Source: CBDCWA01 sp965223255
Lineage (GTDB): Bacteria > Pseudomonadota > Alphaproteobacteria > Rhizobiales > Hyphomicrobiaceae
Direction: 5' to 3'
Length of the DNA: 64,000 nt
Assembly (NCBI GenBank): GCA_965223255.1
Contig: CBDCWA010000003.1
Location: 558,001-622,000, forward strand
The position numbers and the translations under genes are program-made. Shown here one piece after another: positions 53,009 through 62,868 of this stretch (position 1 is the stretch's first letter; each line of letters opens with the position of its first letter). The notes beneath the pieces were generated by a model. It searched no databases. It was not told the DNA's origin and worked only from the letters and a program-made list of their open reading frames with translations.

Positions 53009-53989
53009 TCAGCCTTCATCTGGTTCCGAATCGGCGTCCGGCAATGAATTGCGGATGGTTGCCTTTATTCGCTCTAAAGCCGGCTCCATCGCGTCAGGGC
53101 TCCATTCGATGCGTAGCGAGTGGTCTACATCAAAATGAGCCGACTCACCTTCTCGGCAAGTATATATGACCGGCTTTCCAAGGCCCTCCGCGTAGCCCGC
53201 TTCCCAGTAGGCGCCCAAATTCGCGTGGGTAAGTTCAACGAGCAAAAAGCGTGCCTCCTGGATTTGCACTCGCATCCTAATATCAATGAGCCCGGGCTTC
53301 GGCTCGTCATCATTACGGCGAAGAGTAAAACCGGTTTCACCGACGGCGTCGCGAAGAGCGGGCAGCCATTCATCCTCTAAATCGGGATGACCAAAAGGCA
53401 TAGCTATAAATGCCGTTCGACCACGCGATTGACCGCGCTGGATTTCTTCATACGCAAGCCAACCAGCAAATGTTAGACGTATGTCAATATCTAGAGAACC
53501 GCCGGCGCCACCACTCGGTTCGGCACGGGCCAAACCCTCAGACACAATATGGTCAACGATCGCAGCAACTGCACCTGGTGTCCTTGCACCAACGGCGTAC
53601 TGGTGCCACACAGAATTAATTCTAATTCTCTCCCCTGGCGATAACGCGGCGTCTCCTACCATTCGAAGAAGGTGGTCACGTTGGTCATGCAGTGAAGGAA
53701 ACCAAGCTTCTGCACTGAGCTGCTTCAAGGTGTTGGATCGGAGCTTTGGAATGTTGCCGCCGCGTTGTCTTTCTTGCAACCAGTGACCGACGCTGGCCTT
53801 CTTTATCTCTGAATTGAGCAGTCCATCATTGCGGCTCGGGTCGCCAAGAATTGCCGAACTCGCATCTGGCAACTGGAAAGTGCCACAACGATGGCATGTG
53901 ATCTGCGATGCTTGGCCGATGCGTTCTGGCTCTTCGTCGGTCGGCAAACCACAAACGGGACAAAGATGTTTTGCTTGGCTGTTTGTCAT
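53009..53989 (-). CDS. zinc-ribbon plus nucleoside-2-deoxyribosyltransferase-like protein
   Basis: A 326-residue protein. Cys10, Cys13, Cys32 and Cys35 form an N-terminal zinc ribbon (C-P-V-C-G ... C-H-R-C-G). The middle (about 60-185) is helical. The C-terminal domain (about 190-310) reads F-I-A-M-P-F-G ... and N-L-G-A-Y-W-E-A-G-Y-A-E-G-L-G-K-P-V-I, the pattern of the nucleoside 2-deoxyribosyltransferase superfamily with its catalytic-type Glu. This superfamily includes nucleotide- and NAD-processing effector domains in bacterial immunity. The start is ATG at 53989. Enzyme activity is inferred only. Confidence 0.8.
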   Translation of the reverse strand: MTNSQAKHLCPVCGLPTDEEPERIGQASQITCHRCGTFQLPDASSAILGDPSRNDGLLNSEIKKASVGHWLQERQRGGNIPKLRSNTLKQLSAEAWFPSLHDQRDHLLRMVGDAALSPGERIRINSVWHQYAVGARTPGAVAAIVDHIVSEGLARAEPSGGAGGSLDIDIRLTFAGWLAYEEIQRGQSRGRTAFIAMPFGHPDLEDEWLPALRDAVGETGFTLRRNDDEPKPGLIDIRMRVQIQEARFLLVELTHANLGAYWEAGYAEGLGKPVIYTCREGESAHFDVDHSLRIEWSPDAMEPALERIKATIRNSLPDADSEPDEG

Positions 53990-54051
53990 TTGAGTTTCTC
54001 ATTAGCAGCTGAAAAACGCCAATCGCTAGATTGAACGGCAAAACAAAGGTA

Positions 54052-54519
54052 TTAGGCAGCCTTGGGAATTGTCGCCGGTTCGGTTGATCTTACAGCACGC
54101 CAAACAAGTTGACGGGTCATCTCTGCATCGGCAAGCGCTGAATGACCGCGCGTTGTGTCGATGCCTTCATACCGGCAGGCTTCAACGAGTTTCTGCCACT
54201 TAAAATCGTTCTTGCGCCATTGATGCGGTACGGCGCGATGCTCCGCATAAGCCAGCATCGCGCAAAACGCGTCGATATCGAAAGGCTCTAAGTCCCATTT
54301 CGCCGCCGTTTTATCCAACAATCGAACATCGAACTTTGCATTGTAGATGACGACCGGCCGGCCAGCGAGAAGGTAACGAACGCCGCCCTCGATTTCGGGC
54401 CACGACGGACAACCCTTTAGATCCTTCCGCCTAATGCCGTGGACCTTAGTGGACTTGCTGGAGATGTGTCCCATCGGCATGACGCGTTCATTCATTAGAA
54501 CTGTGCCATCAGCGGCCAA
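54052..54519 (-). pseudogene. DEDDh 3'-5' exonuclease fragment lacking motif I
   Basis: The frame has only a TTG start at 54519 and an in-frame TGA about 50 bp further upstream. It keeps exonuclease motif II (Y-N-A-K-F-D-V-R-L-L) and motif III (R-G-H-S-A-L-A-D-A). The first motif, D-x-E-T, that should precede A-A-D-G-T-V-L is absent in all three frames upstream. Without both acidic residues it should be inactive. A 5' deletion or replacement, not a single frameshift, explains this best. It might still be expressed as a truncated protein. Confidence 0.75.
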
Positions 54520-55220
54520 TAGAGACTTTTCAATATTAACGTGGAAGCCATATGATTGGATCCGTCATAAGTGGACTTGAAAAGAAGAATCCATTGCGCC
54601 GCGCTAATGCTTACATCGATTTGCACGAATTCACCCCAATCACTTGCATTTCTATAAGTTCTCACAGACGCTTTCGCTTGTTAGAGCGCCAGATATGGTA
54701 CTCGGCACTTACCTGGTCAGGGCTCTGCAAGCGGTTCTGACTGCATACTTTCAGGGCCGCCTCAATATGTTGGTCCCTATAATACTTCGTAGGCTCGCGC
54801 ACTTCAATTTCATTGGCGGGATGACGTCAACGAGGCTTGCCAGAACGATGGGTGATCAATCGGCGATCGTGTCGGGCAAGATCAGCCAAGTTGAATGAAT
54901 CAGTTCGGAACTATCACGCCGCTGGTGTTTGAGATTTCGATGCCTACGAACGTGTCACCACTGATTATGCATTGCCACATAGCATTGGTCATAGGATCTT
55001 TATGTCATTTTTGTTGTGGTATTGAACAATTCGCTTCTTCAACGAGTTAGATTTTTGGTCAATGTTTTTAATGCAGGGTACCAAGATAAACCGTATACGA
55101 TTTGTCTTGACAACTAACTATTTCCTCAATGATCATCAGTTTACTTAGTGCTAATACAGTGCAGTAAGCCAGTAAATTCAGCGAATGGTCTGACCCTAAA
55201 GCGGCATTGGGGGTGAGGGT
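54520..55220. other. 701-bp AT-rich gap with degenerate coding traces
   Basis: No intact gene. On the minus strand, 54662-54826 is an open stretch of 54 codons (with N-E-I-E-V-R-E-P-T-K-Y-Y-R-D) that looks protein-like but starts without ATG behind a stop, so it may be a broken gene fragment. The last 200 bp before the rhs gene are AT-rich and probably carry its promoter. Confidence 0.4.
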
Positions 55221-58200
55221 ATGCGTACGATGGTTCGGTCTTGTTTTTCTTCCCGTTTCTTTGTTTGTGTATTTGGGGCGGCTGTAGCGTTCAGTACTGT
55301 AATAAGCCCAGCTGATGCGCAACAGGCAACTAATTCTGGTAGCTCAAGTAACGCTGCCACTACTGCAGCGCCGAGCATTCCAAGTCCGTCAACAAACGTG
55401 TCACCAAGCTCCGGCAAAGCTGTTCTTGACGCGGCAAAGCGCTCAGGTCAGGTCAACGCCAAGGGTCTGATTTCCGTACCATTGAAAGGTAAGCCACCCG
55501 CGCAGCAAAAGCGCGCGCCTGATCCCAAGGCCAAGACATCTGATGCACAACCCAGTCAACTCAAAGAACCTGAAAAGACCAAGGATCTTTCAAAGAAGGG
55601 TCCCATCAAGAAAGTGGAAGACCCTGCGACTTCTGCACCGATAGCTAGTGCGCAGTCGTCCTCGAGCAGTGGTATAGTTCCCGTCCACATCTCAACCGAT
55701 AAAGGTGAAGCAGACAAGACGTTCCAGAAGGCGTGGGAGCCGCCGATGAACGGCAGCTACACCCAGTCTTATACATTCAAGATTCCGAGTTATCGCGGCC
55801 TCGAGCCAAAGCTGACATTGGTCTACGATTCCAACAAGGCAATCCGCCCAAAGGGTGCGACCTCTGGTATGCTGGGGCGCGGTTGGCGGCTGGACGGGAT
55901 CTCAGAGATTATTAGGGCATCGAGGACCGATGGCGCACCCCGATTTGATACAACTGACGTTTACAATCTCAATGGCGGTGAGATGGTACCATGCGGGACC
56001 GGTGTAACAGGAGCAAGCTGTACGGCTGGAGGCACGCACACAACTCGCCTTGAAAATTATCGTAAGATTTCGTTCGATGGCGGCACCAATACATGGACGG
56101 TGACCAACCGTGACGGCACGGCGTTCAAGTACGATTCAATCGGAACCTTCACCTATTCAAGTACGCCATCAGCCAATGTCACGTCAAATTATCGTTGGTT
56201 GTTGAAGACCATCACCGACAGCAACGGCAATGTTGTCACGTACAATTATACCTGCACTGCGCTGCCATACTGCTTGGTCTCGACCATCAGTTACAATGGC
56301 ACGGTAATCACGTTTCACTATGAGACGCGGCCCGACAAACTACACCACGGCAACACAGCCGATATCACAACGATCGACAAGCGCCTGAAGACTGTGGATG
56401 TGCAAACGTCGGGCTCTCGTGTCGCGGCTTATGCTTTGGCCTATGATGCCAGCACAGCAACGCTTGCCTCGCGAATGACGTCGGTGACGCCTTACGGCAA
56501 GGATGCAACCATTTCCAATGGCGCTGTCACCGGCGGCTCATCGCTGCCCGCAACAACATTCACATACGAGAACGGAACAACGTCTCAAAACCTTGTGACC
56601 GACACGTTGTTTCAAAATATTGGCAAGCCCTATGTATGGGAGGACGCTTGGAATAGTTCAACACTAGCAGACAAGTACAAGTATGTGTTTGGCGATTTCA
56701 ATGGTGACGGTCGGACCGATATTCTCGCCCTACAGACTCAGGGTGCATGCAACGATCCCGACCCTTCCGAAGGTGATCCTATACGGCCATACTGTGGCGA
56801 GATCTCCTTTGGCAAAATGTTCTATGGCACTTCAACCGGCATCTCAACCACGCCAGTTCATATTAGCATGCCTGGTATTTCCAATCCTTATTCCGAAGGT
56901 TCCAATCCGGACGCCAACGTCGTTAAAGCGAGGTACAACGGTGAGATATGGATTGCCAAGGACTTTGACGGTGACGGTAAGGATGAATTGATTCGTTTGA
57001 TGGACATTGGGGATGTTTGGGATGATGAATCGACCGGCGATGGCCCCAATGACATGGCTCAATACTTCAAACTAACTGGCACTACATTTGAACTCAAGGA
57101 CACTCGTATATTTGGCTCATACCAAACCTTAGAGCCCGCACTAGACTATCCATCAGGAGATTTTGATGGTGATGGAAAATACGAAATCTATTTTGGCAAA
57201 AGCGTAAGCGCCCATCCCACCGTATCAAGCTCGGTATTGTATGTTGACGCGAACCATAAACTAGCACTCAAGAGTTTTGATGGTCCGCCCGCAAAGAGGG
57301 CCCCTGTGTCGTCTTTTTTAGTCGATCCAAGACCTAGACTGCTAGCCGGAGACTTTAACGGTGATGGTAAGACTGATATTTTTTACGCTGTCACTGGCGA
57401 ACTTTATGTTTCAGATGGCCAGAATCTTGTGGTTGCCTCCACTTCCACACCGCTCGAAACAGGCAATCAGCACCTCTATTGCACACAGTCCCAAGACGAT
57501 CCAAAGATATGTGTTCAAGCCGTCGTGGGGGATTTCAACGGCGACGGCTTAGCTGATATTGCAGAGCCGCGCGTCGTCGGCACATCGGGCGAAATTCGCG
57601 TTCACCTTTCGACCGGAACCGGACTGCAATACTCTACTTGGTACACCAGCGCTACTGGCCCTGGGCGAATGCTAGCAGGCGACCTTGATGGTGATGGTAG
57701 AACGGACATTGGATTATATGGTCAAGACAAGACTCTGGCCTCACGTGGCACATCTTTCGTCGAAGTAACCAACCAAATGGACCCGCCGATTTCAGGAGGG
57801 ACACCACCTATATCTTTAACAAGAGCGGTTGCGGATTTTAACGGCGATGGCCGAGCCGACATTCTTTACACAGCGCCACAGATCGGGCCGACAGTGACTA
57901 TGAAGGTCGTCGTCACAGTGGGACAATACCCGGATTTGATGACGTCAGTGAAAAACAAGTACGGTGGAACGACAAGCCTGACATACACGCCATCGTCGAC
58001 ATGGACCAACAATTATCTCCCCATCATCCTGCAGACGATTTCAATGGTGCGCCAGGATAATGGCACAGGTGTTATTGGGGATACCTATTTCGGGTACTCC
58101 GGCGGTTTTTTCGACAATGTTGAGCGCCGGTTCTTAGGTTTCCGCAATGCGTCCTCGGTGTTGCCGTGCAATGCGGGCGAGACAGTCTGCCCAGAGCGGC

Positions 58201-61200
58201 ACTATACGTTCCGTCAGGATGTGGCGTCCGCTGGCGCAATTGAAAAGCTCGAATATTGGAACGGCTCGCCGACAGGTGGTGGCACCTTGCTGCGCGAGGA
58301 TGTTGAGACTTGGGTCGTCAACACCAATCCAGCGGCGCTGCCCTATACTGCACAAAACACCGTGAGCGATCGCATTAGCTATGATGGCGGCGTTACCAAG
58401 ACATCGCGCATTGAGCGCACGTTTGACATCTATAACAACCAGACGCTTGTCGTTGAGAAGGGCGACATTGCCACGGCTGCCGACGATCGCCAGATCGCGC
58501 GCACGTTCCTCCCAAATACAACGAACTACATCGTCAGCCTGCCCGCCAAGGAACGCCGCCTCGACGGTACCGGTACGCTATTGGCCGAGACCTTCTTCTA
58601 CTATGACGGCGCCACGACTTGGAACCAAACGGTTGGCACCAAGGGAGAACTTACCAAGCGAGAAGCCTGGCTTGATCAACCGCCGTCTGGTGGGTCCAAC
58701 CTGGTTGCCACCACTTTTGAGTACGATACCTATGGCAATCGTACGGCAACCGTCGATCCGCTTGGTCAACGCACCGAGACAGTATTTGATACCACCTATC
58801 ACCTGTTCCCAGTCGAGACTCGGAATCCGCTCTACTTTGGCGGCGATACCCGCCAAAAAATGACGGCCGTCTTCGATGCCGTCTGCCAACGCCCAACACA
58901 AACAACAGAGTTCGACAATCCGGCGACAACAGCCACGTATGATGCCTTCTGCCGGACGGCGACAATCACCTCACCAGGTGGCAAAGTGACGACCGTAGTG
59001 CGCCAGAACGAAGGTATACCTGGCTCGCAGGCCATGCATGAAAATGTCACGCCACCGTCAGGCGTGACGGCAACTGTCACAGACTCCGCTGAATGGTATG
59101 ATGGCTTTGGCCGTGTCGTACTTTCCGGAAAAAGCGCGCCGGCGCCACACACCTGGATTTACACAGCGACGCACTTTCACGCCCGCGGCGAAAAACAGAG
59201 CCAGTCTCTGCCTTATTATGCCGATCAATCGGCAAGCGCCCAATTCGCGACCTTCACTTATGATGCATTGAACCGTCTAACGCTGACGACGCTCCCCGAT
59301 GCAGCGACGATCACCAACACGTACTCTGGCGGTGGCTATGCCTTCAACACCCTCACCGTTCGTGACGAGCTTGGCCGCGATACGCGTACCCACAATGATG
59401 GTCTTGGCCGGGTTGTGCAAATCGAGCGGTTTACCGGCAACAATGGTCAAGTCGGCGGCACCCCTAATCGCATGACCATGGTCCACGATCCCCTGGATCG
59501 CATCACCTCCATCACCGATGAACCAGGTAACACCTGGACTTATACGTACGACAGCATGGGCCGGCGGCTTACTGCCAATGATCCAAACCATGGTCTTTGG
59601 ATGTTCACCTATGATGCCGCCGACCGTATGACCGAGCAGCTCGATGCCAATGGCGCCAAAACCACATTCCAATACGACGCCCGCGATCGCCTAACGCGTC
59701 GGGATCACTTCCCATCCGGCTCGTCAACGGCAACGGTCTGGCACGTCAACACCTATGATCAGGCGCGAACTAACTTTTATAACACAGGCAATTTGACCAA
59801 AAGCAATGGGCCCTGGGGTCAGTTGTTGTTGGACTATGATGCCAATGGCAATTTGAAGCGTCGGCGCTGGAATCTTAACGGCACAACCTATCGCATCACA
59901 CATATTCGCGATGCCGGCAATTATCTGACCCGCAAGACCTACAACGATGGCGACAAGGTGGGCACCTCAAGCAATCCCTGGACCTATGACGAATCACAGC
60001 ATCTGATCACGATCCCAGGCCATGTCACGAGCTTTACGTATAATGCCCGCGGTCAGGTCACCCAGGCCGTCTACGACAATGGTGTTACCACAACTAACAC
60101 TTACAATGATCAACGCGGTTGGCTAACGCGCGTTCAGACAACAAAGGGCGCAACAGTCCTCCAAGACATCACCTTCACCCGTGGGCCAACGGGTCGTATT
60201 GATGCCATCACCCACGCTGGCCGGGCCAACGATAGCTGGACCTACACCTATGACGATCTTGACCGGCTGACCGGTGCCACCAATGTCGGTGACCCCAATT
60301 TAACGCAGACATACACGTACGATTCTGCGCACAACATGACCTTCAATTCCAAGGTCGGGACCTATACTTATCCGACCCAGGGGGCGAGTGCCGTGCGCCC
60401 GCATGCGGCAACCCAAGCAGGGCCTTATGCGCTAACCTATGATGCCGCCGGCAATCTCAAATCCAAGGTTGGCAACGGCGTCAATCATCAACTGACATGG
60501 GATGCTGAAAACAAGCTGTCCAAGGTGATGATCGGGGCCACGGAATACAACTACATCTACGGAGCCGACAACGCCCGCGTCATCAAGCGCAAGGTATTGA
60601 CCGCCGGCAACGAAGATACGCTGTATCTCGATAAGGATGCGGAGATATCACCGACAGGTGAGTGGACCAAGTATGTCCATGCCGACGTCAAACGCCGCGG
60701 CAATGGTACTGGCGCAGCCAAGTTCTTCCATCACAGAGATCATCTGAAGACCATCCGTGTGATTTCCGACAGTACGGGCATCGAGGTTAAGCGGACGATC
60801 TACCTGGCGTTCGGCAAAAAGGAAATCCAGACCGGCAGCCATACCGAGCCAAAGGGCTACATCGGTCAACGACATGATGAGGAAACCGGTTATCTATTCC
60901 TCAATGCGCGCTATATGGACCCAGAGCTCGGCCGCTTCATCTCACCAGATTGGTGGGATCCAAACAGGCAAGGTGTCGGAACCAACAGATACTCCTATGC
61001 CTTCAACGACCCAATCAACAAATCAGATGAGAATGGGCATATCGCTCTGAATATTGGAATTGGATTTGCAGTTGGCGTTGCTGTTGCGGTTACCGTAGAT
61101 ATAGCAAAAGGTGAGTTTGGTCGCGGGACTGTGGCTCGAGGGCTGGCGGCCGGTCTTACCGGCGCAGCAATGGCACTTGGAGCGCCTAGTCAAGCTCCCG

Positions 61201-61805
61201 CAGCGGTTGGAGCAGCCCTTGGTTTTTCTGTTGGTACACCACTCGGCCAAATGGGATCGCTAATTGGTAGCAAGATGGATGGGAAGACACCTTCAAAAAA
61301 AGAAACTCTGGCGTCATTGGCGGCAACCGCCGCAACGAGTCCAGTTGGCGGTGCGATCGCCTCAAAGGCCGAGAGCCTGGTTAAATCAACCGTCAGCCAA
61401 CTCGGAATAGGTTTTGGTGTTGGGGTAGGAACTAACGTCACAAAGGACAAATTACAGGGTGTTATAGAGAACCAAAAAACAAATACTCACCAAAGCCCAG
61501 GCAGACCTCATAACCATCCCCTTGACCATGGATTTGGTCGTAGAGGTCCAGGCTTTTTCGATATACAATCTATTACAGCGCCTGCAGCCGGTAAGAACCT
61601 CGGCTTAAAAGGACCTGCCCAGGCTGCTAAAGCCGCATCAGCCGCCGCATCGCGCTCATCAAAATCCAACCCAGGTAGATCAAATAAAACCGAAGCGGCA
61701 TTTGGCAAAGCGGACAAAGGCGAAAAGGAAAAGTCTGACGCTGCCGCTGCCGGAGGACTGGATTCCGGCAGTAATGATACGGATGAGAGCGACGATGATT
61801 TCTGA
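55221..61805 (+). CDS. exported SpvB/FG-GAP/RHS repeat toxin-like protein
   Basis: A 2194-residue protein. Residues 1-34 form a Sec signal peptide (V-F-G-A-A-V-A-F ... A-D-A-Q). A low-complexity linker runs to about 150; an SpvB/TcB-type beta region (about 155-480; G-M-L-G-R-G-W-R-L-D-G) follows. At least seven calcium-binding FG-GAP-type repeats such as G-D-F-N-G-D-G-R-T-D-I occupy about 490-880. YD repeats run from about 1050 to 1780 and the RHS core (G-R-F-I-S-P-D) is near 1900-1940. The last 254 residues are a variable Gly/Ala-rich then acidic tip of unknown type. The shell likely encloses the tip. Motif D-E-N-G replaces the common D-P-x-G at the tip junction. Confidence 0.93.
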   Translation: MRTMVRSCFSSRFFVCVFGAAVAFSTVISPADAQQATNSGSSSNAATTAAPSIPSPSTNVSPSSGKAVLDAAKRSGQVNAKGLISVPLKGKPPAQQKRAPDPKAKTSDAQPSQLKEPEKTKDLSKKGPIKKVEDPATSAPIASAQSSSSSGIVPVHISTDKGEADKTFQKAWEPPMNGSYTQSYTFKIPSYRGLEPKLTLVYDSNKAIRPKGATSGMLGRGWRLDGISEIIRASRTDGAPRFDTTDVYNLNGGEMVPCGTGVTGASCTAGGTHTTRLENYRKISFDGGTNTWTVTNRDGTAFKYDSIGTFTYSSTPSANVTSNYRWLLKTITDSNGNVVTYNYTCTALPYCLVSTISYNGTVITFHYETRPDKLHHGNTADITTIDKRLKTVDVQTSGSRVAAYALAYDASTATLASRMTSVTPYGKDATISNGAVTGGSSLPATTFTYENGTTSQNLVTDTLFQNIGKPYVWEDAWNSSTLADKYKYVFGDFNGDGRTDILALQTQGACNDPDPSEGDPIRPYCGEISFGKMFYGTSTGISTTPVHISMPGISNPYSEGSNPDANVVKARYNGEIWIAKDFDGDGKDELIRLMDIGDVWDDESTGDGPNDMAQYFKLTGTTFELKDTRIFGSYQTLEPALDYPSGDFDGDGKYEIYFGKSVSAHPTVSSSVLYVDANHKLALKSFDGPPAKRAPVSSFLVDPRPRLLAGDFNGDGKTDIFYAVTGELYVSDGQNLVVASTSTPLETGNQHLYCTQSQDDPKICVQAVVGDFNGDGLADIAEPRVVGTSGEIRVHLSTGTGLQYSTWYTSATGPGRMLAGDLDGDGRTDIGLYGQDKTLASRGTSFVEVTNQMDPPISGGTPPISLTRAVADFNGDGRADILYTAPQIGPTVTMKVVVTVGQYPDLMTSVKNKYGGTTSLTYTPSSTWTNNYLPIILQTISMVRQDNGTGVIGDTYFGYSGGFFDNVERRFLGFRNASSVLPCNAGETVCPERHYTFRQDVASAGAIEKLEYWNGSPTGGGTLLREDVETWVVNTNPAALPYTAQNTVSDRISYDGGVTKTSRIERTFDIYNNQTLVVEKGDIATAADDRQIARTFLPNTTNYIVSLPAKERRLDGTGTLLAETFFYYDGATTWNQTVGTKGELTKREAWLDQPPSGGSNLVATTFEYDTYGNRTATVDPLGQRTETVFDTTYHLFPVETRNPLYFGGDTRQKMTAVFDAVCQRPTQTTEFDNPATTATYDAFCRTATITSPGGKVTTVVRQNEGIPGSQAMHENVTPPSGVTATVTDSAEWYDGFGRVVLSGKSAPAPHTWIYTATHFHARGEKQSQSLPYYADQSASAQFATFTYDALNRLTLTTLPDAATITNTYSGGGYAFNTLTVRDELGRDTRTHNDGLGRVVQIERFTGNNGQVGGTPNRMTMVHDPLDRITSITDEPGNTWTYTYDSMGRRLTANDPNHGLWMFTYDAADRMTEQLDANGAKTTFQYDARDRLTRRDHFPSGSSTATVWHVNTYDQARTNFYNTGNLTKSNGPWGQLLLDYDANGNLKRRRWNLNGTTYRITHIRDAGNYLTRKTYNDGDKVGTSSNPWTYDESQHLITIPGHVTSFTYNARGQVTQAVYDNGVTTTNTYNDQRGWLTRVQTTKGATVLQDITFTRGPTGRIDAITHAGRANDSWTYTYDDLDRLTGATNVGDPNLTQTYTYDSAHNMTFNSKVGTYTYPTQGASAVRPHAATQAGPYALTYDAAGNLKSKVGNGVNHQLTWDAENKLSKVMIGATEYNYIYGADNARVIKRKVLTAGNEDTLYLDKDAEISPTGEWTKYVHADVKRRGNGTGAAKFFHHRDHLKTIRVISDSTGIEVKRTIYLAFGKKEIQTGSHTEPKGYIGQRHDEETGYLFLNARYMDPELGRFISPDWWDPNRQGVGTNRYSYAFNDPINKSDENGHIALNIGIGFAVGVAVAVTVDIAKGEFGRGTVARGLAAGLTGAAMALGAPSQAPAAVGAALGFSVGTPLGQMGSLIGSKMDGKTPSKKETLASLAATAATSPVGGAIASKAESLVKSTVSQLGIGFGVGVGTNVTKDKLQGVIENQKTNTHQSPGRPHNHPLDHGFGRRGPGFFDIQSITAPAAGKNLGLKGPAQAAKAASAAASRSSKSNPGRSNKTEAAFGKADKGEKEKSDAAAAGGLDSGSNDTDESDDDF

Positions 61806-61822
61806 CGGTACATTCAGACTAA

Positions 61823-62278
61823 TCCGTCGGCCAACTCGGAATAGGTTTTAGTGTTGGGGGAGGAGCTACCTTTGCCAAGGACAAATTACAAGGTTTAGGG
61901 AACCAAATCGGATCCCAATCTCCCCTGACCCCAACCACTTGCCAATCTTTCGGCACGGGAAGACGAGACCATCCCTTGGTCCATGGTTTTGGTCCAACTG
62001 ACTTCGAAGCAGGTAATTTTGGCAGGAAAGGAGCACTTCAATCGCGGGGATTGACGTTGGGCGGCCCTGACCTGGCTGCCTTCAGCGTCAACTCAATTCA
62101 AACTGGAACTGGACTTGACCAAGCCGGCATTGGTAATGCCATGGCAAGCATAGGTGGTACTCAAAAGTCCACTGCTGGAATTGGTGCCGGCGATGGCGAG
62201 CATGCCGGAAAGGGTAAATCCGAGGCAGATAAAGATAATTCAGCCGCATCGACAGACAGTGATGACGAAGCTTATTAA
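61823..62278 (+). pseudogene. orphan second C-terminal tip homologous to the rhs tip
   Basis: One frame (phase of 61826) is open from a stop at 61820-61822 to TAA at 62276-62278. It opens with S-V-G-Q-L-G-I-G-F-S-V-G-G-G, matching V-S-Q-L-G-I-G-F-G-V-G-V-G of the rhs tip, and shares A-K-D-K-L-Q-G and H-P-L-x-H-G-F-G, ending in an acidic S-D-D-E-A-Y. The rhs protein ends in a similar acidic D-E-S-D-D-D-F. There is no start codon or ribosome site at the homology start; a TTG at 61976 is the only in-frame start. It is best read as a silent replacement tip. Confidence 0.8.
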
Positions 62279-62375
62279 AATTATTGAAGTATGGTTGCGA
62301 GCGGTAATTGGGAAGTGACCAAATCTATGTTAACATTGAAAATCGTTAAACTTCTTCGGAGGTTTCGGTTTAAGA

Positions 62376-62747
62376 ATGTCTCTACAGCATAGCGTTTTTC
62401 AACGAGTCATTGTTTATGGCGACATGTGTCGGCGAGTTGTTGTACTTACTTGGCGAACGTTCGTAATAGTAATACCTATCATCGCTCTTATTGTTATTTT
62501 GAACGAGTACGATGAGAATCGACTGTCTGGTTCGGCTCTAATCGAACGAGGCATCGCTGCCGTAGTTGGGGGTTCAATCACATTTTTCATTTTGTGCGGT
62601 TTAATAATAGTGCCGATCATATTTCTAAGGGATGCGAGAATTCGGCGAAAATATTTTCAGTCCCGATCTATCAAAGAAGGTCTCATACTAAATGCAGTTG
62701 TCATGCGACGTTTAAATCGTAAGATAACACGGAAACATACTAGATAG
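62376..62747 (+). CDS. two-helix membrane protein, candidate RHS immunity protein
   Basis: A 123-residue basic protein with two hydrophobic helices (about residues 28-44 and 66-85) and Arg/Lys-rich ends. GGAGG is 13 bases upstream of the ATG, slightly long. The DNA is AT-richer than the core genes. Immunity genes usually sit directly behind rhs tips, and this is the only intact small gene there. Function is inferred from position only; no family is recognised. Confidence 0.6.
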   Translation: MSLQHSVFQRVIVYGDMCRRVVVLTWRTFVIVIPIIALIVILNEYDENRLSGSALIERGIAAVVGGSITFFILCGLIIVPIIFLRDARIRRKYFQSRSIKEGLILNAVVMRRLNRKITRKHTR

Positions 62748-62756
62748 CGATTAGAT

Positions 62757-62868
62757 TGAGTTAGCCGCCCAAAACTGTGCCGACGATGATAAAATTGTGG
62801 TCTAGCATTGTTTGGAGGATGCGATGGCTAGGAAGCGACATTCAGTTGAAGATGTGCTGAAGATCCTA
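62757..62868 (+). mobile_element. IS3-like left-end remnant with transposase start
   Basis: A TGAGTTAGCCGCCC-type end at 62757 precedes GGAGG and the ATG at 62824, which opens M-A-R-K-R-H-S-V-E-D-V-L-K-I-L, the usual start of IS3-family OrfA transposases. After 15 codons the frame runs into foreign sequence at about 62868 and stops at 62880. Only the left tip of the element survives. No right end or orfB was found. Confidence 0.6.

Noticed and set aside
54644..54898. 84-codon plus-strand frame in the gap before the rhs gene
   Set aside because: The minus strand of the same stretch looks more protein-like, and neither carries a clear start; treated as degenerate.
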